Shown here in pieces: positions 27,224-34,585 of a stretch of DNA of 44,026 nucleotides. The stretch comes from Candidatus Frankia alpina. GTDB taxonomy: Bacteria > Actinomycetota > Actinomycetes > Frankiales > Frankiaceae. The notes below the pieces were generated by a model. That model had not been told where the DNA came from, made no database searches, and worked only from the letters and a program-made list of their open reading frames with translations. How positions within the stretch are numbered: position 1 is the stretch's first letter; every line of letters starts with the position of its first letter. The position numbers and the translations under genes are program-made. The DNA lies in contig NZ_CADCWT010000013.1 of NCBI RefSeq assembly GCF_902806485.1, positions 1-44,026 of the forward strand. Reading direction: 5' to 3'.

Positions 27224-28396
27224 TCAGGTGAGGTCGTAGAGCTTCATGGCGTTGTCCTGCAGGATCTTGCGCAGCACGTCGTGCGGGAGGTCGCCGAGCT
27301 TGTCGTTGATGAACTGCCGGGGTGGCAGCGCCGAGCTCACCGGCCCCGGCGACATGCTCGTCGGGTGCGGGAAGTCGGTCTCGTACAGGATGTTGTCGGC
27401 GCCGACATAGTCGATCGCCGTGCGCAGCGTGGGGCCGTGCTCGAACCAGAAGCAGGCGTAGATCTGGCGGCGGAAGTACTCGCTGGGCAGCAGGTCGTAC
27501 TCGGGGTGCTCCTTGGCGACGCCGCACTCGGTCCACATCCAGTCCAGCGCCTGCAGGGTGAACGGCACCCAGCCGACGCCGCTTTCCACCGAGACGAACT
27601 TCAGGTCCGGGAAGCGGTGGCACACACCGGCGCCGATGAGGCTGCCCACGGTGCGGGCGTTGCCGAGGAAGAACGTCATCGGGAAGGTGGCGTAGTTGGC
27701 GTGGACCCCGGCGGAGGGATGCAGCAGCTGCGGCATCGTGACGTCCCCGCTGCCGATGTGGAAGTTGACCGACAGGCCCATCTCCTGGGCCGCCGCCCAC
27801 AGCCGGTCCCAGTGCGGATCGGTGAGCATGGGGGAGCCGAAGTCCTCGGGCGCCTGGGAGAACACCATGCCCTTGTGCCCGAGCTCCGCGCAGCGGGTCA
27901 TCTCCTGGATCGACAGGTCGATGTCCCAGAACGGCACCGTCATGACCGGGACGTAGCGGTCCGAGACCCGGCGGAAGTCCGCCAGCCAGTCGTTGTACGC
28001 CTGTAAGAGAAGCAGCGCCAGCTCCATGTCGCCGAAGTCGGTGTAGCGCCCGGCGCCGAAACCGGCGACGTTCGGGTAGAGGACCTCGGCGTGGATGCCG
28101 TAGTCATCCATGATCTCCAGGCGGCCCTCGGGCTGCCAGATGCGCGGGTCGACCATGTCGAGCTGGGCGGGGAACTTCGGGGGCGGCTCCTTCCAGCCGG
28201 CGATGGCCAGGCCCGCGGCCGGGCTGAGCACCTTGCCGCCGGCGACCCACCACTCGATGCCGCCTGCGTCGCGTTCGACGTGGGGCACGCGGTCGCCGTA
28301 CTTCGACGGGACCCGGGACGTCCACAGGTCGTAGTGCTCCACGACGTGGGTGTCGCAGTCGATGACCTTGAGGTCGAGTTCGTCGATGAGATCCAC
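27224..28396 (-). CDS. Amidohydrolase-family metal-dependent hydrolase/decarboxylase
   Basis: TIM-barrel amidohydrolase (amidohydrolase-2 group) of 390 residues. Seen: LKVIDCDTHVVEHYDLW at the N-terminus (first metal ligand region), LGHKGMVFSQAPEDFGSPML, VNFHIGSGDVTMPQLL (histidine ligand), and ADNILYETDFPHPTSMSPG (catalytic Asp). Relatives include decarboxylases of aromatic acids and hydrolases of ring-cleavage products, so a decarboxylation or hydrolysis step is likely. The start is GTG 28396 with GAGGGG about eight bases upstream. It is transcribed alone, divergently from the substrate-binding protein; both promoters carry the shared operator. Confidence 0.88.
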   Translation of the reverse strand: MDLIDELDLKVIDCDTHVVEHYDLWTSRVPSKYGDRVPHVERDAGGIEWWVAGGKVLSPAAGLAIAGWKEPPPKFPAQLDMVDPRIWQPEGRLEIMDDYGIHAEVLYPNVAGFGAGRYTDFGDMELALLLLQAYNDWLADFRRVSDRYVPVMTVPFWDIDLSIQEMTRCAELGHKGMVFSQAPEDFGSPMLTDPHWDRLWAAAQEMGLSVNFHIGSGDVTMPQLLHPSAGVHANYATFPMTFFLGNARTVGSLIGAGVCHRFPDLKFVSVESGVGWVPFTLQALDWMWTECGVAKEHPEYDLLPSEYFRRQIYACFWFEHGPTLRTAIDYVGADNILYETDFPHPTSMSPGPVSSALPPRQFINDKLGDLPHDVLRKILQDNAMKLYDLT

Positions 28397-28460
28397 GATG
28401 TACCCCTCACGCGGGACCGGGAACGCCCCCGGTCGGGACGGTGCGCACTACCTGCACGGG

Positions 28461-28501
28461 ACGATAGGTGAGACGCAGATTACAGTCAACCGACAGGTCG
28501 A
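28461..28501 (-). promoter_or_regulatory. Promoter with overlapping operator, amidohydrolase
   Basis: On the minus strand the dyad TCGACCTGTCGGTTGA (28486-28501) overlaps -35 TTGACT (28484-28489); a 17-bp spacer leads to TATCGT (28461-28466). The leader to GTG 28396 is about 58 nt. Confidence 0.66.
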
Positions 28502-28612
28502 ATAAATTCGGGTCAGGTTGGAGGGTGTCGGCCAGCCGGCCGATCGGACCGGCGATCGGGCCGGCGATCCGGTTGTCGAGGGGTCCGCCGGCGGGGCTCT
28601 CGATTAATTCGA

Positions 28613-28649
28613 TCGACTGGTGGACTAAATTATTGCGGGGTCGTACGGT
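28613..28649 (+). promoter_or_regulatory. Promoter with overlapping operator, substrate-binding protein
   Basis: TCGACTGGTGGACTAA (28613-28628) is a weaker form of the dyad. -35 TGGACT (28621-28626), 17-bp spacer, -10 TACGGT (28644-28649). The leader to GTG 28700 is about 44 nt. It lies 112 bp from the divergent amidohydrolase operator. Confidence 0.62.
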
Positions 28650-28699
28650 GCTCCCACCCGTCGGCCACTGGGGGCCGGCGCAGGTGGGAGGCGGTACCG

Positions 28700-30043
28700 G
28701 TGAGAGGTCGATCTGTGGCGGGGGCGCTGGCGCTCAGTTCCCTGCTCTTAGCCGCGGCGTGTTCGTCGTCGGGTTCGTCCGGGGGCGCCGCGAACGGTGC
28801 CGGCGGTGCCGGCGCCGGGGAGGTGAGCTCCGCGCCCGTCGCCAACAGCGACAACAACGCCTGGGCGCTGCGCTACACCGGCGGCTCGGCCGGCGCGGCG
28901 AAGGGCACGCCGTACAAGATCGGATTCGTCAGTCAGGACACCTTCCTGCCGTCCGCCACGCAGGGCGCGAGGGCCGCGGTGGCCTACGTCGACGCCGAGC
29001 TCGGCGGTGTCGGCGGCCGGCCGATCCAGCTGGTCTCCTGCTCGGTCAACGTGCCGGAGGACGCCGCCCGCTGCGGCGCCCAGCTGGCCAACGACGCGTC
29101 GCTGTCGCTGGTGATCGTGGGCGGCCTCAGTGTCGGCAACAAGGAGTTCTACGACGCCGTGGGCGGGCGCAAGGCGATCCTCATCGGCAACGCCCTGGCC
29201 AGCGAGGACTTCGTGACGACCCGCGGCGTCGCCTACACCGCCGGCTCGCCCGGGGTGCTGATGGGCATGGCACGCTTCGCCGTGGAGGAGCTCAAGGCCC
29301 GCACGGTGGCCGGCATCGTCCCGGACACCCCCGCCGGCCGCGCCGCCGCCCAGCAGCTCGTGAAGCCGATCCTGGACGCCGCCAAGGTGAAGTTCCGGCC
29401 GGTGTTCATCAGCCTGCAGGCCACCACCCCGGACCTGACCACGGCGCTACAGGCCAGCGGCGCGGGCAGCGCCGACGCGCTGATCACCGCCTTCCCGTCG
29501 AGCAGCTGCATCAGCATGTACGACGCGATCCGCTCGCTCGGCATCAAGCCCAAGGTGATTACGACCGACCAGTGCGCCGACGTGCCCGTGCGTGCGCACC
29601 TCAAGAGCGTCGGAGCCGCTGACACCGTGCCCGACGGCTGGTACTACGCCAACTACGGTTACAACTTCGACCTGCCCGAGGTCGACTCCGGGATGAAGAC
29701 CTACCAGTACGCGGCGTCGAAGTACGCCAAGCCGCTGGGCAGCGCCCCCGTCGAGCTGCGCGGCTTCAGCGGGCCGACGTTCGGCACCGTGATGACCGCC
29801 GCCAAGATCGTCAACCAGGTCGGCGTGGACAAGGCCACGTCCTTCGACGTCGTCGACCGGGCGCTGCGTGGCTTCACCGGTCCGGCGATGCTCCAGGTCG
29901 GCCCGCTCAAGTGCGGCCAGGCGCCGTTCGTCGCCGTCTGCGGTCACCAGATCGGCGTCGACCAGTACACCGGCGGCAAGTGGACGAGCGTCCGCGACGG
30001 CCTCAACGACAAGCCGGTCAACCTGCTGGCCCCGGTGAGCTGA
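28700..30043 (+). CDS. Branched-chain-type ABC transporter substrate-binding lipoprotein
   Basis: Extracytoplasmic receptor of 447 residues. The signal peptide GALALSSLLLAAAC ends in a lipobox with the lipidated cysteine at residue 21, followed by a Ser/Gly linker. The mature part has the Peripla_BP_6 two-lobe pattern: YKIGFVSQDTFLPSATQGAR, AVAYVDAELGGVGGRPIQLV, CGAQLANDASLSLVIVGGLS, TVAGIVPDTPAGRAAAQQLV and GFSGPTFGTVMTAAKIVNQV. It should deliver substrate to the LivHM/LivG/LivF importer encoded 7 kb away, since no other permease is present and both carry the same promoter type. GTG 28700 has GGGAGG upstream. The ligand is unknown; such receptors in catabolic clusters often bind aromatic or side-chain acids. 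Confidence 0.9.
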   Translation: MRGRSVAGALALSSLLLAAACSSSGSSGGAANGAGGAGAGEVSSAPVANSDNNAWALRYTGGSAGAAKGTPYKIGFVSQDTFLPSATQGARAAVAYVDAELGGVGGRPIQLVSCSVNVPEDAARCGAQLANDASLSLVIVGGLSVGNKEFYDAVGGRKAILIGNALASEDFVTTRGVAYTAGSPGVLMGMARFAVEELKARTVAGIVPDTPAGRAAAQQLVKPILDAAKVKFRPVFISLQATTPDLTTALQASGAGSADALITAFPSSSCISMYDAIRSLGIKPKVITTDQCADVPVRAHLKSVGAADTVPDGWYYANYGYNFDLPEVDSGMKTYQYAASKYAKPLGSAPVELRGFSGPTFGTVMTAAKIVNQVGVDKATSFDVVDRALRGFTGPAMLQVGPLKCGQAPFVAVCGHQIGVDQYTGGKWTSVRDGLNDKPVNLLAPVS

Positions 30044-30160
30044 CCCCCCGCCTACCTTCCGGGCTCCCGGTCGACCCCGCCCCCCGCCGGCCGGCGCCCC
30101 GCAGGCCTTGGCCGACCCGTACAGCCAGGTCGTGCACTTCACACCGCGGAGCTCACCGCG

Positions 30161-30301
30161 ATGGCTGCGGCCATCCGCGATCTGATCGCCGACTACCGCG
30201 ATCGTGAGATCCAGTCGGGATCACGACCGGCGGGCACCGCGCCCGTCGCGGTCATCGCGCGACTGTTCCCCCTGCTCGACGACCTCTCGTCGAATCGCTG
30301 A
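30161..30301 (+). pseudogene. Short C-terminal remnant, regulator-like
   Basis: A 46-codon frame (MAAAIRDLIADYRDREIQSG, APVAVIARLFPLLDDLSSNR) with coding-like codon use, preceded in frame by HTAELT. It looks like the helical C-terminus of a larger protein, perhaps a winged-helix regulator, but nothing upstream supports a full gene. No ribosome site is seen. Confidence 0.3.
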
Positions 30302-30380
30302 TCGACCGGTTCCCGAGGCCGCTGTCGCCCGGCCTGCGGCGGGCCGGCAGAGGACCGTCCTCGCTGGGTCGGGTGGGAGC

Positions 30381-30403
30381 CGGTTCTGCGGAACACCATG
30401 ATC
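30381..30403 (-). repeat. GATCA..GTTCCGC dispersed motif, copy 4
   Basis: On the minus strand: GATCATGGTGTTCCGCAGAA then CCG. It lies in the 30302-30676 gap, where I see no gene. About 130 bp away, GATCATGAAGATGACGGCTC (30531) resembles GATCATGATGATGGCTC at 8411, so this gap shares two short motifs with the 8380-9051 element. Confidence 0.45.
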
Positions 30404-30676
30404 GGCTGTCGGCTTCGGGTCGGAGGCAGATCGACGGTCGGCGCGGGATCGGGGGCGGAGGCCATCCGGTTTGGTGATTCGTGGCGGTTTTCTGTCGGTG
30501 GCGGGTGGGACGACACCCCCGGCCCGGTGATCATGAAGATGACGGCTCCGCCAACCGATAAGTCATACCCGTCCAGGGACACTTCCCGGTAGCGGGGCCG
30601 ATCAGACCGTGACACTGGGACCGCGGTGGCGAGACCGCGCCGGGCCGGAATCCCCCCCCGGTGGTTCGCGGGTGGG

Positions 30677-30988
30677 TCAGCGCTGGACGCCGACGGACTG
30701 CCACACCCGGAGCAGGACTTCCTCGTCGGGGGCGTCGAGTGACCACTGCCACGGCTTGGCGAAGACGAAGACCTGGGCCTCGTGATGGGTCGGGTCGCTG
30801 CCGTCGAGCATCGTGATGGTCACGCTCTTGTCGCCGGTGAGGACGAAGAAGACCTCACGGTACTGCCCGAGGTGGACGTCGAGCACGACGGCGTCGGGGC
30901 CGTAGCGGTGGACGTCGACCGTCCGGGTGCGCGGCGTCGCGGGGCCCGGTGCGGGATCGGCGGGGGGTGGCGCCCCGTCCTGCCTCAT
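30677..30988 (-). CDS. Small hypothetical protein paired with the diiron protein
   Basis: A 103-residue protein I do not recognise. After a Pro-rich N-terminus comes a compact beta-rich domain: TVDVHRYGPDAVVLDVHLGQ, YREVFFVLTGDKSVTITMLD, AQVFVFAKPWQWSLDAPDEE. ATG 30988 has AGGAG six bases upstream, inside a 17-bp direct repeat (ATGAGGCAGGA twice, 30986-31015). It starts 27 bp after the PaaA/PaaC-like gene and is surely co-transcribed with it. Size and position match a small oxygenase subunit such as PaaB, but the sequence shows no visible PaaB motif. Confidence 0.7.
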   Translation of the reverse strand: MRQDGAPPPADPAPGPATPRTRTVDVHRYGPDAVVLDVHLGQYREVFFVLTGDKSVTITMLDGSDPTHHEAQVFVFAKPWQWSLDAPDEEVLLRVWQSVGVQR

Positions 30989-31015
30989 GACCGCTCCTGC
31001 CTCATGCGCGCGCCC

Positions 31016-31741
31016 TTACAGGAAGCGGCGGTTCGCTGTGTCCGCGGGAACGGTGATGCCGATTTCCTCCAGCAGCGGACGGGTGTCGGCGATGTACTGC
31101 TGGCGCAGCTGGGCGTTGTTGAGCTTGCGCAGGCCCCAGCGGACGTAGGCGTCGCTGAACTCCGAGTCCGACCGGCCGAACATGTCCAGCGCGGCCGGCC
31201 ACCAGATCTTTATCTTCTCGTTGGCCTCCGCCAGCCCGGCCGGATCGGCGCACACCCGGCGCAGGTTCGACAGGCCGAACGTCGCGTGGAACACCTCGTC
31301 CTTGTGCAGGCGTTCCGCCACGTTCAACAGGGGCTCGTAGGGCACGTCCTCCCACGTCTCCCCGATGTAGCAGCCCACCCGGTCGCCCAGGGCGTTGAAG
31401 TACGCCATGTCGCAGAACGTGTCGATGGGCAGGTGGAACAGGTACTGCTTGATCGGCTGCTTGATCGTGCCGACGCCCAGGCCCGCCAGGATCCGCGCCG
31501 TGATGACGCCGTGCTCGACCTCCTGCTGCATGAGCTTCGCGAAGGTCGTCTTCAGCCGCTCCTCGGGAGCGAGCGTCATGCAGCGTTCCCACAGGTGGCT
31601 CAGCAGCTCGGTGTAGTGCCGGTTCGTCGAGTTCTCCAGGTGGTGCACGAGCATGCGCACCAGCAGGTCGGAGAACTCGCTCGGGATGTCGGCATCGTTC
31701 TCCCGGTACACCCGACGCTCGCCCACCATCGCATCTCCCAT
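31016..31741 (-). CDS. Ferritin-like diiron protein of the PaaA/PaaC family
   Basis: A 241-residue four-helix-bundle protein resembling subunits of phenylacetyl-CoA epoxidase. Two metal-binding E/D-x2-H type motifs are seen: LMQQEVEHGVITARILAGLG and HKDEVFHATFGLSNL, with TFCDMAYFNALGDRVGCYIG between them. It may oxygenate a CoA-bound aromatic ring or act as a structural partner. The other Paa subunits (PaaB, PaaD, the PaaE reductase) are absent from the window, and only a 103-residue orphan follows. The -10 box ends at 31748, so transcription should begin at or near ATG 31741. Translation is therefore either leaderless or starts at ATG 31729, preceded by GGGAG. Confidence 0.8.
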   Translation of the reverse strand: MGDAMVGERRVYRENDADIPSEFSDLLVRMLVHHLENSTNRHYTELLSHLWERCMTLAPEERLKTTFAKLMQQEVEHGVITARILAGLGVGTIKQPIKQYLFHLPIDTFCDMAYFNALGDRVGCYIGETWEDVPYEPLLNVAERLHKDEVFHATFGLSNLRRVCADPAGLAEANEKIKIWWPAALDMFGRSDSEFSDAYVRWGLRKLNNAQLRQQYIADTRPLLEEIGITVPADTANRRFL

Positions 31742-31747
31742 GACCTC

Positions 31748-31788
31748 ATCGTAGGAAGGTCCACCATTATTGTCAACTCACGAGTCGA
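31748..31788 (-). promoter_or_regulatory. Promoter with overlapping operator, diiron protein gene
   Basis: On the minus strand TCGACTCGTGAGTTGA (31773-31788) is the best dyad of the set. It overlaps -35 TTGACA (31771-31776); a 17-bp spacer leads to TACGAT (31748-31753). Confidence 0.72.
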
Positions 31789-31800
31789 ATGAAATCAGCA

Positions 31801-31849
31801 CTGCTTATCCGGAGGGATAAATCGGACGCGGAAGTCTCCGGATAAGCAG
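31801..31849. terminator. Perfect 14-bp inverted repeat between two minus-strand operons
   Basis: CTGCTTATCCGGAG (31801-31814) and CTCCGGATAAGCAG (31836-31849) flank a 21-bp loop. It lies 10 bp after the stop of the acyl-CoA dehydrogenase and just before the diiron-gene promoter, so a terminator for the 37.5-31.9 kb operon is likely. The loop is long for a classical terminator. Confidence 0.55.
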
Positions 31850-31859
31850 GTGGCCGGGT

Positions 31860-33020
31860 TCAGGGGGCAGTGGGGTCGTCGAGGCGCAGCGCGCGACCCA
31901 CGACCTCCTTCATGATTTCGCTGCTGCCGCCGAAGATCCGGGTGATCCGCACGTCGCGGTACATTCGGGCGATGGGGTACTCCTCCATCCACCCGTAGCC
32001 GCCGTGCAGCTGGACCCCGGCGTCGACCGCGTCGAACTCCAGCTCCGTGGCCAGCAGCTTCGCCGCGGCGGCGTCCTGCGGGGTGAGCGTGCCGGCGATC
32101 CTGGCCTGGACGCAGCCGTCGACGAGCGCCTGGACGGCGAGCGTGCGGGCGTGCAGGGCCGCCAGGACGAACCGGGTGTTCTGGAAGCTGCCGATCGTGG
32201 TGCCGAACGCCGTGCGGCTGCGCACGTACTGCCTGGTCAGCTCCTGGGCCCGCCGGGCGCTGGCGACGCTGCCGACGGCGATGGACAGCCGCTCGGCCGC
32301 CAGGTTGCGCATCAGGTAGTGCAGCCCGCGGTGCTCCTCGCCGAGCAGGTTCGTCGCCGGCACCCGGGCGTCGTCGAAGAACAGCTCGGCGGTGTCCTGC
32401 GCGCGCAGGCCGACCTTGTCGAGCTTGCGTCCCCCGGCGAAGCCGGGGATGGCGCGCTCCACCGCGAGCAGGCTGAGCGAGCTCCGCCCGGCCGCCGGGT
32501 CAGTCTTGACCGCCACGACGACGAGGTCGGCGAGCAGACCGTTGCTGATGAAGGTCTTGGCGCCGTTGACGACGAAGCGGTCGCCGTCGCGGATGGCGGT
32601 CGTGCGGATGCCGCGCAGGTCGCTGCTCGCCCCGGGCTCGCTCATCGCGATGGCGGTGACGGTCTCGCCGGAGCAGTAGCCGCGCAGCCAACGCGCCTTC
32701 TGCGCGTCGCTGGTCAGGCCGACCAGGTAGGGGGCGAGCAGCTCGTTGTGCAGCGACAGCCCGAGTCCGGTGATGCCACCGAACGCCAGTTCCTCGGTGA
32801 CGATCACGTCGTAGCGGGGGTCGTTCAGCCCGGCGCCGCCGTACTGCTCGGGCACGGTGAGCCCGAGCAGGCCCATCTCGCCGGCCCGGCGCCAGGCGCT
32901 GCGGTCGACGACGCCGGCACGCTCCCACTCCTCGTGGTGCGGCTGGCATTCCTTCGTGACGAAGGTCCGCAGCAATTCGCGGAACTCTTCGTGTTCGGCC
33001 TCGAAGAGCGTGCGTTGCAT
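31860..33020 (-). CDS. Acyl-CoA dehydrogenase
   Basis: Complete FAD-dependent acyl-CoA dehydrogenase of 386 residues, last gene of the operon that begins near 37.5 kb. Seen: LLGLTVPEQYGGAGLNDPRY, VTAIAMSEPGASSDLRGIRT (flavin/substrate loop), FVVNGAKTFISNGLLADLVV, AFGTTIGSFQNTRFVLAAL, LHGGYGWMEEYPIARMYRDV and ITRIFGGSSEIMKEVVGRAL, where the glutamate of SSEIMKE is the usual catalytic-base region. ATG 33020 follows the luciferase-like gene by 75 bp. Intact and of normal length. Confidence 0.92.
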   Translation of the reverse strand: MQRTLFEAEHEEFRELLRTFVTKECQPHHEEWERAGVVDRSAWRRAGEMGLLGLTVPEQYGGAGLNDPRYDVIVTEELAFGGITGLGLSLHNELLAPYLVGLTSDAQKARWLRGYCSGETVTAIAMSEPGASSDLRGIRTTAIRDGDRFVVNGAKTFISNGLLADLVVVAVKTDPAAGRSSLSLLAVERAIPGFAGGRKLDKVGLRAQDTAELFFDDARVPATNLLGEEHRGLHYLMRNLAAERLSIAVGSVASARRAQELTRQYVRSRTAFGTTIGSFQNTRFVLAALHARTLAVQALVDGCVQARIAGTLTPQDAAAAKLLATELEFDAVDAGVQLHGGYGWMEEYPIARMYRDVRITRIFGGSSEIMKEVVGRALRLDDPTAP

Positions 33021-33095
33021 GACGGCGACTCCTGTCTGTGCTCCTTGCGGGCCTGGTTGCTCGTCGCGGGACGGGGTAGCTCCTCGCGGGGCTGG

Positions 33096-34226
33096 TCAGC
33101 CGGCGGCCGCGCCGCCCGCGGCGGCGAAGGCGGGTGCGGCGGCCGGACGGGAGTGCAGGGCACCCCAGACGGCGGCCATGGCGGCGGCCTCGGCGGGGGA
33201 GGCGCCATGCACGAGCACCTCGTCGGCGCCCGCCGCGCGGTAGTCCGCCGCCCGCCGCGCGCATGCGGTGTTGGACCCGATCGCCGCGCCGGTGTCGAAC
33301 CACTGCGCGGGGATCAGCTCGGCGGAGTCCACCAGCCGGTCGCGGGTGACGGCGGTGTCCGCGATGCCGCGGCCGGTCAGGGTGGGATGGGCCCGCAGCC
33401 GGTCGAGCACCGCCGGGTCCCAGCCGTTGCGTTCGACCAGCAGCTCCCCGAGGCCGCGGACCTGGAAGTAGCTGACCGCCTGCGCCCGCACCGCGAGGTC
33501 CGCCCGGTCGGGCGGCAGGTCGGGCGCGGCGACGAGGGTGGTGATGACCCGGACCGACGCCGGGTCGCGCCCGGCCCGCGCCGCGGAGCTACGCACCGCC
33601 GCCACCGCGGCGGCCACCGCGTCGACGGTGAGGAACGGGTGCAGGATGACCCCGTCGAACACCCGCCCGGCGAGGTCGAGCCCGCGTGGCCCGATGGTGC
33701 CGAGGACGACCGGCGGCGCGCCGTCCGCGGGCAGGTCGGAGAAGCGCATCCCGCGGAACGACCCCGCCGCCCCCTCCTCTCGGATCGCCTCGCCCGTCCA
33801 CAGCCGCCGCAGCATGCCCACCAGGTGCTCCAGGCCGCGCAGCGTCGGCGCCGCGACGCCGAGCGAGGGCGCCAGCGCGCCCAGTCCCCGGCCGAGCCCG
33901 AGGACGAACCGGCCGCCGCTCATCGTGTGCGCAGTCGCCGCCAGCGCGGCGATGGTGAGGGGATGGCGGGTGCCCTGATGGATCACGGCGGTCCCGACGC
34001 GACACCGCTCGGTCGTCGCGGCGAGTGCCCCGCAGACCACCCCGGCCTCCTTGAGGTCGAGCCGCTCGCTGACGTAGACCGCGCCGAAGCCGGCCCGCTC
34101 GGCGTCGCGCGCCTCCCGCAGGGCGCGGGCGGGGTCGCCCGCCCGCCCTGGCAACACGTAGACGCTGAGGTCGTCGTGCACGCTGAGGTCGTCGTGCACG
34201 CCATCGCTGTGGTCGGCGGATGTCAT
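33096..34226 (-). CDS. LLM-class (F420/FMN-dependent) oxidoreductase
   Basis: Luciferase-like TIM-barrel oxidoreductase of 376 residues. Seen: LREARDAERAGFGAVYVSER, CRVGTAVIHQGTRHPLTIAA, MSGGRFVLGLGRGLGALAPS, VLGTIGPRGLDLAGRVFDGV, and a C-terminal ADEVLVHG segment. Actinobacterial members of this group often use coenzyme F420 to oxidise or reduce alcohols and ketones. The ATG at 34226 overlaps the stop of the preceding hypothetical gene (ATGA). An 18-bp tandem duplication at about 34165-34200 gives VHDDLSVHDDLSV at the N-terminus. The substrate is unknown; here it may act on a ketone or hydroxyl of the CoA-bound intermediate. Confidence 0.87.
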   Translation of the reverse strand: MTSADHSDGVHDDLSVHDDLSVYVLPGRAGDPARALREARDAERAGFGAVYVSERLDLKEAGVVCGALAATTERCRVGTAVIHQGTRHPLTIAALAATAHTMSGGRFVLGLGRGLGALAPSLGVAAPTLRGLEHLVGMLRRLWTGEAIREEGAAGSFRGMRFSDLPADGAPPVVLGTIGPRGLDLAGRVFDGVILHPFLTVDAVAAAVAAVRSSAARAGRDPASVRVITTLVAAPDLPPDRADLAVRAQAVSYFQVRGLGELLVERNGWDPAVLDRLRAHPTLTGRGIADTAVTRDRLVDSAELIPAQWFDTGAAIGSNTACARRAADYRAAGADEVLVHGASPAEAAAMAAVWGALHSRPAAAPAFAAAGGAAAG

Positions 34227-34582
34227 GATTCGATTCCCTCGGCTTCGGTCGGATCGGTCGACGGGGAGGCAGCCGGGGCGGCCCGGATCTCGTCGGGTTC
34301 GTCGAGCTCGCTGGGGTCGTTGAGCTCGTCGGGGAACAGCTCGTCGGTGTGGCCGACGTAGCCCAGCGCGAGGAACAGGTACATCTGGGCCGTCTCCAGC
34401 GCCCGCTCGATCGCCGGCGACAGGGCGCCTTCCCGCTCCCGGGCCAGGAGGGCGTGCAGCGCGAGCAGGCGGGCGCGCTGCCGCTCGACGTCGGCGCCCA
34501 ACCCCGGTCCGGTGTTCGGGTTCGGTGGTGGGAGCGGGTCGAGATCCGTGCGGGTCCGTGTTCCCTGTGCCACGCCAGTCAC
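34223..34582 (-). CDS. Hypothetical protein between CoA ligase and LLM genes
   Basis: A 119-residue protein without a recognised domain. It has a Pro-rich N-terminus, one helical block (VERQRARLLALHALLARERE, LSPAIERALETAQMYLFLAL) and a very acidic C-terminal half (DELFPDELNDPSELDEPDEI). It starts at GTG 34582, three bases after the CoA-ligase stop, and its stop overlaps the LLM start, so it is firmly part of the operon. The helical block and acidic tail could mediate protein-protein contact; this is a guess. Confidence 0.7.
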   Translation of the reverse strand: MTGVAQGTRTRTDLDPLPPPNPNTGPGLGADVERQRARLLALHALLAREREGALSPAIERALETAQMYLFLALGYVGHTDELFPDELNDPSELDEPDEIRAAPAASPSTDPTEAEGIES

Positions 34583-34585
34583 CGT

